Part shown: piece after piece, positions 23,599 to 35,018 of the stretch
Position numbering within the stretch: position 1 is the stretch's first letter
How the letters are laid out: every line of letters starts with the position of its first letter
DNA from: Pratylenchus scribneri
Taxonomy: Eukaryota; Nematoda; Chromadorea; Rhabditida; Pratylenchidae
Length of the DNA: 64,000 nt
Direction: 5' to 3'
NCBI GenBank assembly: GCA_030063045.1
Contig: JAQSEB010000070.1
Coordinates: forward strand, 62,001-126,000
Translations under genes and position numbers: made by a program
Notes under the pieces: generated by a model
The model's input: the letters and a program-made list of their open reading frames with translations, nothing else
Databases searched by the model: none
Told to the model about the DNA's origin: nothing

Positions 23599-26500
23599 AT
23601 GCATTCTTTAACAATTTTCTTAATTTTAATTAATATTTTCCAAATTTCTCACCAAGCACCGGATCAAGGTAAAATTACAATAAATGGGCAAATTGACTTT
23701 TTATAGAGAAAGAAATTTTACATTTTTTTTTCTATTTTTAGATAAAAGGGGATGTTCAGAAAAAGGATGTTTTCCTGCTCTTTGGAAAAAAATTTTCGGG
23801 TAATATTTATTTAAATTTAAGCATTTTTAAAATTTAATTATACATTTTAAATTATCTTTTAGCCCTAAAATGAGGAAATTGAAAAAATCTGAATTTTTGG
23901 ATTTTAAAGAGGAAACATTGGAAGATTGGGAAAAGTTTGGTGACGAAAAATGTTCATGTGGAAAATATTCGCTTAAGGAAATGCAAAAAATTGAATATGA
24001 TGATTGGCATTTTCGTGTATTGCCGAAGCCCATTGGGAAAGGGTCAACATCAATGGTATGGAGATTAATTAATTCATTTTGGTTATAATACGGTCAGACT
24101 CTATTTCAATTAGAATTGAATTTTAATTTTTTTAGCTCTAATTTCAATTACATATAGCTTAGCTTAAAGTTGATAACTGAGCAGCATTGAACAATTTTTT
24201 AGCCATGATCGAGATAAAAAACCGAACTTCTAAAGAGCATAAAAAAGTAAATTGAGGGTAAAAGTCGATCGATTTTTGGTTTTTCACATTCACCATGAGG
24301 AAAAATTTTTGGGTAAAATTTTTCCTTATATGGCCATTTTAGATAAAATTTTCTCCTACACGTGATATTTAGCCAGATATTTGCCATTTTTTATAGAATT
24401 TTTCAATAACGGAGCATATTTTGTCTGTTTTACCCTATTCAAACAATTTTAATAGGATTTAGTCTATTTCCCCATGTGGGGCCATTTTTAACTGAAATTT
24501 TTTCTTTAAGCGAACATTTTTAAAATTGTTTCACATAAAGCCCATTTTGGTTTATTTTTTTCCTTTTAGGACATTTTTATTGAAGTCGACGAATAAGGAA
24601 AAATTTAGAAAATGATGAAACTTTATTGAAAACGATATTTCGTTTTTTTCTTTATTATATGAAAAATTAAAAGTTTAATATTTTACTATTATGCTATTTC
24701 AAAAACCGAAAAAACCGGATGGAAAAATAGAAGATTTTTTGAAACCGAACCTAAAATCTCGGTTAAAAATGTATTTTGAGCTCTACAGCCTAATTAAAAT
24801 TTTAAAAGAAATGCTTAAATTATCTTCTACTTAATTTAAAAATGATTATTAGATATACCATGCGCATGCAATGACAATGTCAAAGTTGGAGGATTTTGAT
24901 GGTAAACCACTGAAATTGAAAAAATGTTTTGCACTCAAATCAGTTTTAATAAGAAAAGTCGGTTATGAGCTTGAAAATGAAATGAGAAATGAAATTGAAA
25001 TTCTGAAAAGATTTGCCCGAATCAATTCAAAACATATTATACGTCTTTATGCTTTGTAATTATTATATTTTAATTTTATAATTATTTATGGCATTTTAGC
25101 AAGGACTTGGGGAAATTGATTAAAAATCGGCAACGAAAATTACTCTTTTTAATTGAAATGGGAGAATATGATTTATTTGAAGAATTTAAAAATATGAAAA
25201 ATATAATGGAAAATATTTGGCAAAGAAATAAAGATAAAAGTGAAATCGAGAAAATCATTAAAAATAAATTTATTGAAATACTCGAAGCAGTCAAAGAAAT
25301 GCACAAATGTATATTTAATTAAATATATAAATTTGATATAAATATGTAAAAATCAATTGTAATCTGGTATATATGTTACAGCTAATATTGGATTCCGGAA
25401 TTAGCTAGCAAGCTAATTTTGGAAATCTCGGCTTCCAGGCGTCGTACAGATACAAGAGTAGGCTCATTGGATTCGTCATAGTTGATTTAGTCTATGAAAT
25501 TTTAATTTCAGACTTTTCCCCTAAAACCCTAGCTCTTAATCCCTAGCCCAAAGCCCCTAAATCCCACGCAGCCCTTAACAATAACCCTAGCCCTAGCCCT
25601 AGCCCCTAAACCGGTCTGTAATTGAAATTTCATAGAGTAAATCGACCATGACGAATCCAATGAGCCTACTCTCGAATCTGTAGGACGCCTAGAAACCGAG
25701 ATTTCCAATATTTACCGCAAAATATATATTTAACTTATCTTACTTATATAAATTATTTATGTAGACTTTCTTTTTTCAAATTAAAGATTAGGAATAAATA
25801 CAATACATCTTCAATTTTTAATTGTTTTTTTGAGTGAAATTAATTTTTTTTTTAAATTTATCAAACTGTTTTATTCAAATTTATTATTTAATAACAAATA
25901 TTTTAAATTTCAAATAAAATTGCATAATAAATTTTATTCTACTTTTGTATTCATATTTAGTGGCTATTCATTTGGACTTAAAGCCAGAGAACATGATTTA
26001 TGTGAATCGGGGCAATAAAATGACATTGAAAATCATCGATTTTGGTGGTTCCGAATTGATTCCCGAAAATTTAGAAAATATCGCCGAAAAAAGGGCAAAT
26101 GTATACAAATTAAGGAAAGAAATGTGGCACACAGAATTCTATGCCAGTCCAGAACAACGAACATGTTGCGGCAAATATCGCAATTATAAGGTGAATAATT
26201 TTCAATTTAAAATACAATGAACTTCTATTATCTTTAAATTACTTAAAAATGATAATTATAATGGGATGCCTTTTATTTAAATATTTTTTACAAATTAAAA
26301 TTAAATAGAAGATAAACTTTTTCTGAAAACATGAATAATAAGGAATCAAATAATTGTTTTTAATTATTTACTTAATAAATTAAAATTTGAAATTGCAGAA
26401 TAAAATTTGAATTTAAATATTTTTAAAATTATTTTTACATATATTTTCCCTCAGTTTTCAACCAAATCCGACATATGGTCGATTGGAGTAATATTGCTGG

Positions 26501-27359
26501 AAATGATTACATATGCTCCAATGTATAAAAATGGAATCGCCCAATTCCCAGTCGATTGGGCTCTTGAATTGATTAAAGAAATGTTTGAAAAGGGCGGTGA
26601 TCTCAATGAGATTGAAAGACAAGGAATTCGACTTCATGACATTCTTTTCACATTACGTGACCAATTTTCACATTTATTCAGCAGCATATTGAAAGTAAAT
26701 CTAAATTTTATTATAATTTATTAATTTATAAACATTTTATTTAATTTTAAATTAAATAAAATTTTAAATAAGAATTGATCTTTAATTTTATGAATGGTTA
26801 ATTAAATAAGAATTAAAATTAATTATATTTTTATTTTAATAATTTAACAAAAATTTAGATAGAAATAACCAAATTAGATTATTTTATTTTAAAAATTTTT
26901 TAATTATATATTTATAGACCATTAATTATAATAAAATTTAAATGTATATATCCAAAAAAATATATTTTTTCAAATTGCGACTTATAAAATTAATAATAAT
27001 AAAAATTTTATTAATAATTATTTAAAACTGTATTAATTGAAGGCAACCGTGATTAAAGTGCCAACAGTGAGGCCAACTGCGTGTGGCTTGCTCGATTTTA
27101 TTCCAGGAAAATGCCATTTAAAAGTGCCTCTGAAAAGAATCGTTGATAAATCCAATCCAAACAAAGGTGAGTCGAGAATAAGAAACATTTTGAATAATTC
27201 ACTCTTATAGTTGAGGAGACAATTTTTGAACAAAATACGCAACAAGAAATGCTGCTGCCTCAATGCGATCAAGAAACGACGGGCAATCCATTGGCATTAT
27301 CCGATGAAGTAAAGAGCAATGAATTGGAAGTAAAATTGGAAGAAAATATTGTTGTTTGA
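23599..27359 (+). CDS. TTK/Mps1-like secreted protein kinase, copy E (intact)
   Basis: Nine exons: 23599-23668, 23742-23799, 23863-24055, 24853-25055, 25100-25308, 25961-26190, 26455-26694, 27043-27166, 27211-27359; 491 aa with consistent phases. Exon 1 is a signal peptide (MHSLTIFLILINIFQISHQ). The variable linker exon present in C and D is missing; exon 2 joins straight to the pre-kinase exon in the same phase. Kinase landmarks: IGKGSTSM, ATP lysine in FALKSVL, NEIEILKRF, LLFLIEMGEYDL, HLDLKPENM, IDFGGSEL, FYASPEQR, SDIWSIGVILLEM. The subdomain XI arginine segment reads VRPTACGLLDF. The last two exons and the intron between them are almost identical to copy B. Introns 4 and 6 are enlarged by foldback elements. 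Secretion and kinase activity are inferred from motifs. Confidence 0.83.
24060..24800. repeat. CGGTTTT-rich insert in intron 4 of copy E
   Basis: This intron is about 800 nt against about 270 in copy C. It contains AAAAAACCGAACTTC and, at its far end, CCGAAAAAACCGGAT and TTGAAACCGAACC, plus TTAGCTCTAATTTC and GAGCTCTACAGCC. The same CGGTTTT style occurs at 4.4, 39.5 and 50.7 kb. Probably an old non-autonomous element; no clean ends found. Confidence 0.35.
25375..25725. mobile_element. Foldback element in intron 6 of copy E
   Basis: Long inverted arms: GGAAATCTCGGCTTCCAGGC on the left pairs with the reverse complement of GCCTAGAAACCGAGATTTCC on the right; both arms include AGTAGGCTCATTGGATTCGT. 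The loop contains CCCTAG repeats (25560-25610). A second, left-truncated copy lies at 55965-56175 with the same AAACCGGTCTG.AATTGAAATTTCAT core. Confidence 0.7.
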
Positions 27360-27600
27360 CAAGTGAATATATAGATGGTTTGTACCATGAATGCCCATTT
27401 AAAAGATATAATATAATTCAGTCATTATTTGTAACAATGATTTTTAAAGATTTGTGCCTATTTAAATATTTTTTTATTCCCCATAACATAAGAAATTGAA
27501 AATTGGCCTTATAAATTTCCTTTCGTAATTTGTTATGTTAAATTTTTTCTAATTATTAATTTTGTGTATTAGGCTAAAAACTCAAGTTACAAACATGCGC

Positions 27601-27985
27601 GGGTGGACGTTTCAGTGCCGGCCGATTCAGTGCCAGCCATTTTGACGACTCATATCTCAGCAATAAAGAAACCATTTGATGTGATCTTGGCATCATTGGA
27701 TAGAGCTATTCAAGCTCTATTAAATGATATATAGCAATATGAGAATAGTGGAATATCCACTTAATTACAAGCTTCTAAATAAAGATGTACGACTCTTATT
27801 CACTTTTTCCACTTTAAGTCATTAAAATTTTGATTAATCAAAAAAGTTTTATCCACTATTCAATAGAGCTTGAATAGCTCTATCCAATGATACCAAGATT
27901 GCATCAAACGGTTTATTTTTTGCTGAGTTATGACTCGCCAAAGTCGCTGGCACTGAAACGGTCGGCTCTGAACAGACCCCCACCC
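27601..27985. mobile_element. Foldback element downstream of copy E
   Basis: Nearly all of the 385 bp is two inverted arms. The left arm has TTTCAGTGCC.GCC, TCATTGGATAGAGCTATTCA and AGCTCTATT; the right arm holds the reverse complement of each, in mirrored order, ending in CCACCC against GGGTGG at the left end. It starts 240 bp after the copy E stop codon. No coding capacity; no target duplication found. Confidence 0.75.
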
Positions 27986-28876
27986 TTATAATATTATAGT
28001 TTTTTAAATGTTTAATATATTACTCAAATTAAAATATTCTCGAAATGAAAATTGATTTTTAATTTGAAAATTGAAACTCTTTTTATGATGATCCCATCCC
28101 AAATTCAAATTAAAAAATGTCTATATTTTCTGCTTTGTTATTACAAATTAGGGCATTATAATGATTAATATACATTGAGGAAAAGTTTAATAATGTTAAT
28201 GTTACTAGTAATTGTGCTCATTGATATAACATTTTATTTTGCATAAAATTGACTATAAAATGATATATAAATATAACAAATATAAAGGAATTGTCAATAT
28301 TTGGATATATTATTAATGTAAACTCATTATTAAAGAAAAACCAAATATTTTTGTTATGATATCATTTTATAGCCAATTTTATGGAAAAATAAAATTTTTA
28401 AAATTCTAATCTGCTTATGAGCTTTATACCCTCATAAATTAATCCGATTTTTCCTTTATTGTCACAAAATCGATTAGAATAAAAAGTGTAACAATTATTG
28501 TTCTCTGCTCTCTCGACTCGAATTATTTGCTTTATAATTATTATTGATTTTTGTCCGTTCTCGTCCGTCGTCTTTCCATTTTCCACTTCTTATTTCTTTC
28601 AAATTGCTAATGCCAACTTACATTTTTCCTCAATTTATTAGAAAATGAATATCCTATGCATCTTTTAGATTGTGTTTGATAAGTTAAATCTAAAAAAACC
28701 TAATTTTATGCTTAAATTAATCTTATTTCTTCCTATTTTTATTGGCATATAATTAGATAAATATAGTAATTTAAATCTATTATAAATTAATAATACAATC
28801 AAATTATTAATCAAAATTATAGTTAAACAAAAAAAAAATACATTAATTTTTTTGGCTTAAAAATAATTTCAAAAGA
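27986..28876. other. Gene-free spacer
   Basis: AT-rich DNA between the foldback element and the TDP-43-like gene. Around 28255-28370 two copies of AAATGATATATAA / ATATCATTTTATAGCCAATT face each other as a weak inverted repeat. The last 200 bases presumably hold the promoter of the next gene, but no motif is recognisable. Confidence 0.4.
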
Positions 28877-30517
28877 ATGGACTTCCAAAAATATATTCCG
28901 GTTAGAAAATCGACCACCGAGTTTGAATGTTTGGAAGTGCCGCTGGAACCGGACAATACATTGAGTATCCACACTTTGCGCGCTGCATTCCCGCGGGCCC
29001 ATGGCCTAAAATTTCAAGCTTCTGCTTTCGGCGGTTGGCGTACACTTCGGTTCGGAAAATTAAAAATTTTTAAATATATTTTATTATTCAAGCGCTAATG
29101 AGCACAAATTGTTTGCTCCTGCGGATGGAGGCTGGCGAAATAATGGTTTTTATTTATTTAATTAAAGTTAAAAATTTGACTTATTTGCATTGAATATTTG
29201 AATTAAATTTTTACTATTTAAAATTGGAATAGTTTTCTTTCCGATCAAAAATTGGCAAATTTATTTTTTTACTATTAATTTAAGAAAAATGACTATTAAA
29301 AAGTCACTGAAGTATTATAAATTTTTTAAAAATTTAGATTTTGTATAATTAATAAATTTTAGTAGGTTGAATGGTTTAATTTCTAGCATTTTTTTTTAAA
29401 AATTTGTTTAAACATAAAATTCTAATAAATATGATAAAGATTGGATCTGCAAATTTTTATCTAATTTTAAATTAAGCATCTGCATAATGCATATTATAAA
29501 TTCACTGCCTAAAACAATTTTCAGTCCCATTTTTCGTCATCTTCGATGAGCCAAATGAAGTGGCAAAAAAGGCTGCTTTATGCAATGGGACTGAGGAACC
29601 GGTAATTTCACCAAAGCCAAAAGGAATAACGTTTGGATCAGTCAATGGTTCTGGAACATCATCAACAATTCCAAACCATAATGGCATGGCTAATAATGTC
29701 GTCCCAGCTTCGAAAGTTCCCGAGAAATTATTCAATTCGGCACCGAATCCAACAGGTTGTCGGATTTAGAATTGAATCCTCGAGAATGAGGATGGATTTC
29801 GGAAATAATCAATTAGAAAATCTGGCTGAGTTTAGTAATTAGTATATACCTATGACAATAAACCTAGTTTTTTACTTAAAAATAATTTTTAAATTATTTA
29901 TTAAAATAATTAATTTTGAAAAATTTTATCTATAATTTTACATAATATATTTATCTATGCTATTTTAAAATATAAAAATTTAAATAAATTAATTGGGCCA
30001 ATTTTATTTATTAGCGCCTTTTTAAAAAAATTATTTTTATTTACTATAGATCGTCGTCTTGCACCATACCATAGAAGACCACTTAAACAACAGGCACGCA
30101 AAAGTTGTGGCGGATTTATTCCACGAAGACCACTCTGCATTGTGGGTTTATATATGGAATATTTTTGGATATTTATATTAAAATTTAATTAAAAAATAAT
30201 TATAGCAATAATTTAAAAATTTAATTATTGTTAATTTTTCAAAAAAAAAATAAATTTGAAAAATAATCAAAATTAAAATTTAAAATTATTGTTAATTTTT
30301 CAAAAAAAAAAAATAATTTTGAAAAATAATCCAAATTAAAATTTAAAATTATTGTTAATTTTTCAAAAAAAAATAAATTTGAAAAATAATCAAAATTTTT
30401 AATCAAAAATTCAATTTTTAACAGAAATCCGAGATACGCCAAGAGAAGAATGAATCGCCGAAGATGAAGCGAGCAGCTGCTTTAATTGCTAAAGAGGCAA
30501 TGAAAGGGAAGAAATAA
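28877..30517 (+). CDS. TDP-43 N-terminal-domain-like protein without visible RRMs
   Basis: Five exons: 28877-29049, 29093-29145, 29525-29755, 30050-30141, 30425-30517; 213 aa in consistent phases. Residues about 5-80 align with the N-terminal oligomerisation domain of TDP-43: YI.V near the start, LEVPLEPDNTLSIHTL, FPRAHGLKF, then KLFAPADGGWRNN and FFVIFDEPNE, against EIPSEDDGTVLLSTV, FPGACGLRY, ILHAPDAGWGNLVYVV in the human protein. After this come a low-complexity Asn/Ser/Pro/Gly part and a basic C-terminus (RRLAPYHRRPLKQQARK; MKRAAALIAKEAMKGKK) that could act as a nuclear signal. The two RRMs of TDP-43 are not found in any frame. The domain call rests on motif comparison only; it could be a separate family using the same fold. 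Confidence 0.65.
30215..30410. repeat. Minisatellite, about 62 bp x 3
   Basis: Three copies of a unit TTATTGTTAATTTTTCAAAA...AAATTTGAAAAATAATCAAA lie in the last intron of the TDP-43-like gene. The antisense frame is open by chance through the repeats. Confidence 0.7.
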
Positions 30518-30904
30518 AATCGAATGGAAAAATGCCAAAGCCATGAATTCCAAATTGAGGAATGATAAGAAAATATTTTCAATTAATTAATCTGCTTATG
30601 CATATGAAATTGTTGACAACTTCTTAATTATTATTTAATATTCCCATATGAATGTGGTTGATCCAAAGATAAAATTTTGTTAATTAAATCATTCATTCTC
30701 TTAACAAAATGAATAAATATTAAATTGTAGGAGAAATTAGAATAAAAAATTTCCAATTAATATTTTAGGATTCTTTTAATTAAAAATTTATTTTTGGCAA
30801 TATTACAATTTTTATTTAAAAAAATATTTTAAATTTTCCAAAAAAAAAATAAAATGTATGCATTTTTAATAAAATGTAATTTTCATATTCTTGCATGATC
30901 ATAC

Positions 30905-31138
30905 GGTACTTGTCTCGTTTACATCCCCTTTTTGGGTCACCTTGGAAAAAGTGAGGAAAAAGTGAGGGGTCTCCCCTTTGGTGTTAGGGTTTGGGTTTAG
31001 GATACATTTGAGATGATTTTTACATCATCCTAATCCAATCCCTAACATATCCCTGAATGACCCCAACCCTAAACCTGATGACCACCCATAGGGGGACTAA
31101 GCAATTTTCAAAAAGGGGATGTAAACGAGACAAGTACC
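30905..31138. mobile_element. MITE with perfect 30-bp terminal inverted repeats
   Basis: Ends are exact inverted repeats of 30 bp starting GGTACTTGTCTCGTTTACAT. Inside, TTAGGGTTTGGGTTTAGG and its inverse form a second imperfect pair. Direct repeats ATCATA lie one base outside each end and may be the target duplication. Length 234 bp; no coding capacity. A degenerate relative with TTAGG/CCTAA-rich arms may be at about 53920-54150. Confidence 0.8.
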
Positions 31139-31184
31139 AATCATATCATAAAATTTCTTCATTTTCTCTTTCGCTCATTAGAAT

Positions 31185-31710
31185 TCAACGGGAAATGCCG
31201 CGCCACAGTTCAACAGGGATGCCATGTGCGCTAATCCATTCATCTTTGGTTTGCTGTGACGCTTTGTAAGGTGATTTGCCTGTTTTCAACTCATATCCTC
31301 GCACTATTTTGCCATTTTTGGTCACATCGGCACCGTCCAAAACTCGCAATCCGTATGGAGTCTGAATGGGTACTTGCTGTTTATAGGTCAATCCACTTCC
31401 GGATGTTTTCAGCAATTGTCGTCGAATTTTGGCAAAATCCTTTTCGAATTGTTTACCCTTTGCATGTGCTGCAGCCGAAGGCGATCTGGATCGGGAACGG
31501 CCAGCTCCTCTTCCGCTTCCTCTTCCTCCCTAAAAATCAATATTGGCATTTTTAATGCAATTCTCTTGCATAAATTTTACAGACCGAATGTTTGGCCTCC
31601 GTCTCGTCAAAAATGCATGCCAATGCCAAAACCAATAGTAATAGAAGGAAAAGAAACAATGGAGATGAGAAATGATGATTTTGTCGTTGGTGGCATGTAT
31701 TCATCATCAT
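31185..31710 (-). CDS. Small secreted protein with a possible PD-(D/E)XK-type nuclease motif
   Basis: Two exons on the minus strand, 31585-31710 and 31185-31529, joined over a 55-nt intron in phase 0; 156 aa. Residues 1-40 look like a signal peptide: charged start, then FLFLLLLLVLALAC, then DETEAKHS. Next is a Gly/Arg/Ser stretch (GGRGSGRGAGRSRSRSPS), then a globular part with GLRVLDGADV, a basic spacer, GYELKTGKSPYKASQQTKDE and WISAHGIPVELWRGISR. The pattern D ... E-x-K plus a downstream SQQ.KDEW helix resembles restriction-endonuclease-fold domains found at the ends of bacterial secreted proteins. This is a motif-level suggestion only. I do not recognise a named family. The start was taken at the first of three in-frame ATGs after the last upstream stop that makes a sensible signal peptide. 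A MITE lies 46 bp past the stop. Confidence 0.6.
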
Positions 31711-31724
31711 TTTTAATACATAAA

Positions 31725-31858
31725 ATTCTCTATCAGAAACCCCATTTCTATTAAGAATCCCCTTTAGATAGTCTCTGAAATTTAATGAGCCCACTAATCC
31801 CTCTAGAACTTCTCTGAGAATTCGTATCCCCAGGGTCACTAATAAAGAATTTACGGTA
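31725..31858. mobile_element. Second copy of the AATTTACGGTA-ended MITE
   Basis: Left end AAAATTCTCTATCAGAAACCC, right end ATAAAGAATTTACGGTAA: imperfect inverted repeats matching the element at 6486-6640. It lies directly upstream of the small secreted protein gene on the minus strand, so it sits in that gene's promoter region. Confidence 0.4.
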
Positions 31859-32981
31859 AGTTTTGAGAAGAGGAAGCTTAATAAAAATTAAGAATTTTTT
31901 AATTAGTAATGTTACTGTTATTTGTTATTATTTTTCATCTTTTTATACTAATATTAATTTGCTATTTTTGTTTACGATATTTTTTTTATTAAAAACATTT
32001 CAAAAATAGTTTATTATCATCCTCCCTCATACAAATACAGATGTTCAAATATTCAAGTGAGAATCGGCTGTCACCTAAATGGCATAAACACTCATTTTAC
32101 TGGCTAAAAGTTGACCTTAAATAATAAATATTGTGCATTCACTGATATGTTTTTATTTTCCCAAAATTAAATGGGAAATATTTATTTTGCAGAAAAACAT
32201 TATAGAAAATAATCTATTTTTGTAGATAATTGACCATAATTACATGTTCGGATAAGGATTAGATTTAAGTACCAGCGGGATGGATTTAAGTATAAGGTTA
32301 GATAGATTAGCAATCATAAAAAATGATTTGGCCGAGTTTATATGCCCTAAAAAAAGATTATTTTTCGATACAAAAGGTTTTTATTTTTTTGCAAATTAAA
32401 TAAAAATGTTATCCAATATAAATTTGGAAAAAAATTTTTAATAAGGCGATGCGCTGCATCTTATATCGTATTGGAGTATCAACTCTATTTTTTCCAATTC
32501 CAATCAGCTACATTATTTCTAATTTTTAATTTTTTATTCTTCAAATTTCTGTTTTTACATCATCATTGAAATTGAAATTTTAAATTAAAAACTATAAAAC
32601 ACAAATAACTGGCCTTTTTAATTCGCCAGTAGCCACCAATAATGAATTGATGAATGATTGTGATGGTGTTTAAATTTCATTTCTATCCATTGAAAATTAT
32701 TTTATATTTTCAATTATTTTGAATAATGATTTCAATTTATCAAAATTGAAAAATCAATTTTTATGATTGTCCATCCCAAAAAAATTTAGAAATTATCTTC
32801 TAGTCATCAACGAATGTTTACCATTTATTTTCACACAAATAACACTTTGATTTAGTAATGAAAAAGAAGAAAAAAATGACAATAAAATAAGTAATTTTCC
32901 ATTTTTATTTCTAATTGAAGAAAGTTTTCGTTTTGACTATTAAAAACATAAAATATTAATTTTATTGTTAAAAAAATCCAG
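31859..32981. other. Gene-free AT-rich spacer
   Basis: More than 1 kb with no exon-like stretch, conserved motif or repeat that I can support on either strand. Confidence 0.4.
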
Positions 32982-33166
32982 GAAGTCCAATGCTTTGTAC
33001 AATTTTGCCTGCTTCACCCCCTTACCCATTAGTCAGTCATTCTCAATTGGAGCAAATGAATTCGATGCAATCCGGAAATGATCATTCGGTCTTCCCATCG
33101 GCACCAATGATGCATCCACAGAATTCGGTCAAATTGCACCAACAAATTCCGGAAGAAATGGCCTAA
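32982..33166 (+). CDS. Possible terminal exon of an unrecognised gene
   Basis: After a TCCAG acceptor, a 61-codon frame (entered in phase 1) ends at TAA 33164-33166. It is rich in Pro, Ser, Gln, Met and His (PASPPYPLVSHS, APMMHPQNSVKLHQQ), with codon use like other exons here and unlike the flanking AT-rich DNA. It resembles the disordered tail of a regulatory protein. I could not find upstream exons on the + strand, so the gene is either remote or only this piece remains. Confidence 0.35.
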
Positions 33167-33469
33167 GGGATAGAAAAAGGAGCACAAATTTACTCAGTGA
33201 ATTAAATTACTCAATAAAATAATAGATTAATAATGATGAATTAAAATTCTGAATTAAAAATAATTTGATCTATTCTCAATTTAATTAAATAATTTTAGAA
33301 AATATTTTTTCATATCACGAATTTATCAAATCTTCTCATATTTTAGATTCATGCTATTCAGAATCAAATGGTAGCGAATACAAATCCAGCAGTTTTTTCA
33401 AAATATTAATGGAAGTCAAGAAAAATATATAATACTGATGAAGAGAAGAATAATTGAAATTCTTGAATG

Positions 33470-34200
33470 AATTTTTATTTTTAAAAAGACTTTTTATGCC
33501 TATGATATATATCCGTAAAAATAATATTGAACTTTTTGATTTGAATAAAAATCAGATAAAAATATACTATTGATTTTTTAATTGAATTAGAATTTTTAAA
33601 AATTCTTTTTAGGACTATCATATATGCCCAGCCGAATAATATTGAATTTTCTTAATTGTATAAAAATGAGATAAAAATAGACTATTGATTTTTGACTTTG
33701 AAATTTTCAAGTTTTGGCTTCCATAGGAAAAATCATGGATTTTTTGAATGAAATTCTTTAGTGAATCAGAATTTTTAAAAATTCTTTTTAGGACTATCAT
33801 ATATGCCCAGCCGAATAATATAGAATTTTCTTAATAGTAAAAAAATCAGATAAAAATAGACTATTGATTTTTGACTTTGAAATTTTCAAGTTTTGGCATC
33901 CATAGGAAAAATCATGGATTTTTTGAATGAAATTCTTTAGTGAATCAGAATTTTTAAAAATTCTTTTTAGGACTATCATATATGCCCAGCCGAATAATAT
34001 TGAATTTTCTTAATAGTAAAAAAATCAGATAAAAATAGACTATTGATTTTTGACTTTGAAATTTTCAAGTTTTGGCTTCCATAGGAAAAATCATGGATTT
34101 TTTGAATGAAATTCTTTAGTGAATCAGAATTTTTAAAAATTCTTTTTAGGACTATCATATATGCCCAGTCGAATAATATTGAATTTTCCTTGTTGAATAG
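33470..34200. repeat. 179-bp satellite array
   Basis: Three almost identical 179-bp units (about 33590-34165) preceded by a diverged partial unit from about 33470. Landmarks per unit: TTTTTAGGACTATCATATAT, GCCCAGCCGAATAATAT and AAAAATCATGGATTTTTTGA. The 60-codon antisense frames in it recur only because 179 bp happens to be one short of 180. No gene is implied. Confidence 0.9.
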
Positions 34201-34814
34201 AAATTGAATAAAAATTGACTATTGATTTTCTATTTAAAAAAAAAATTTGCTACAATTTCGTTAAATTTTTCTATTGTTTTAAAATTTTAAAAAATTAAAA
34301 ATTTAAATTATTAGTATGTGATAAATAGAATTAAATCTATAATTCGGAGAAAATATGAAGATCGAATTTATTAGCAATTCAAAATAAAAATAATTTAAAA
34401 TATTCTTTTTAATTCTATTTTTTCACAGCTTTTTAAAGCAGCGTGACTTCGTTAAATTTTCCCTTCTTTGTTCATTTCAAAATTCAAAATTTATTGACCT
34501 CAGCTGTGTGATCGATTCAACCTTCTGTTGTTCCTCCCAGTAGATTTCGCATCACAGCTTTTCAACAAAATGCCGAATTGTTCCAAAATGAAAAAAGGCG
34601 GAATTTGAAGATTTGAAGGAATAATTATTATCCATAACTTTTTTTAAAATTTGTTTTAATAAATTTCTTATTTACTTTTTCAATTAATTAGATTTATTTT
34701 ACATATCATTTTTAAATCGAATATTTTATATGGTTTTAAAGGTTTAAAATAAATAATTTCTTCTTTATTTGTGAAAATAATCTGCCGAACAATCCGTTAA
34801 TTTGTTGCAGTTAA
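34201..34814. other. Spacer downstream of the satellite
   Basis: AT-rich. A less AT-rich patch at about 34430-34600 (GCAGCGTGACTTCG; CAGCTGTGTGATCGATTC) may be exon debris but no frame or splice pair can be defended. Confidence 0.3.
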
Positions 34815-35018
34815 TTGGTGGAAAAAAGGCGTGAAATACCTCCTTCTTCCAATTTTACTGTGTTTTGGGCATCATATTCTTTTTTTATTGTTTTTCTCGC
34901 TAGTTTGCAGCTGCTGATTGGAGGAATAAAGCTTGGAAAAATTCGTTCCACCTTCATTTTTTTGACCGTTATGCTGCTGTGGCGATATCCGCGAGACAAT
35001 TCAATTATTGATTTTTAA
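34815..35018 (+). CDS. Short hydrophobic open frame, uncertain
   Basis: Sixty-seven codons with two hydrophobic stretches (FTVFWASYSFFIVFLASLQLLIGG and FIFLTVMLLW) separated by a basic loop. The antisense frame is equally open. No paralogue in the window supports either. It could be a small membrane protein, part of a larger gene, or chance. Confidence 0.2.
   Translation: MVEKRREIPPSSNFTVFWASYSFFIVFLASLQLLIGGIKLGKIRSTFIFLTVMLLWRYPRDNSIIDF

Noticed and set aside
25550..25615. CCCTAG-rich stretch resembling telomere repeats
   Set aside because: Short, irregular and placed in the loop of a foldback element within intron 6 of kinase copy E; a related stretch at 56000 is in the related element. 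Not a chromosome end.
33618..34158. Three 60-codon antisense frames in tandem
   Set aside because: They are the same 179-bp satellite read three times; the frames arise from the repeat and show no start context or independent conservation.
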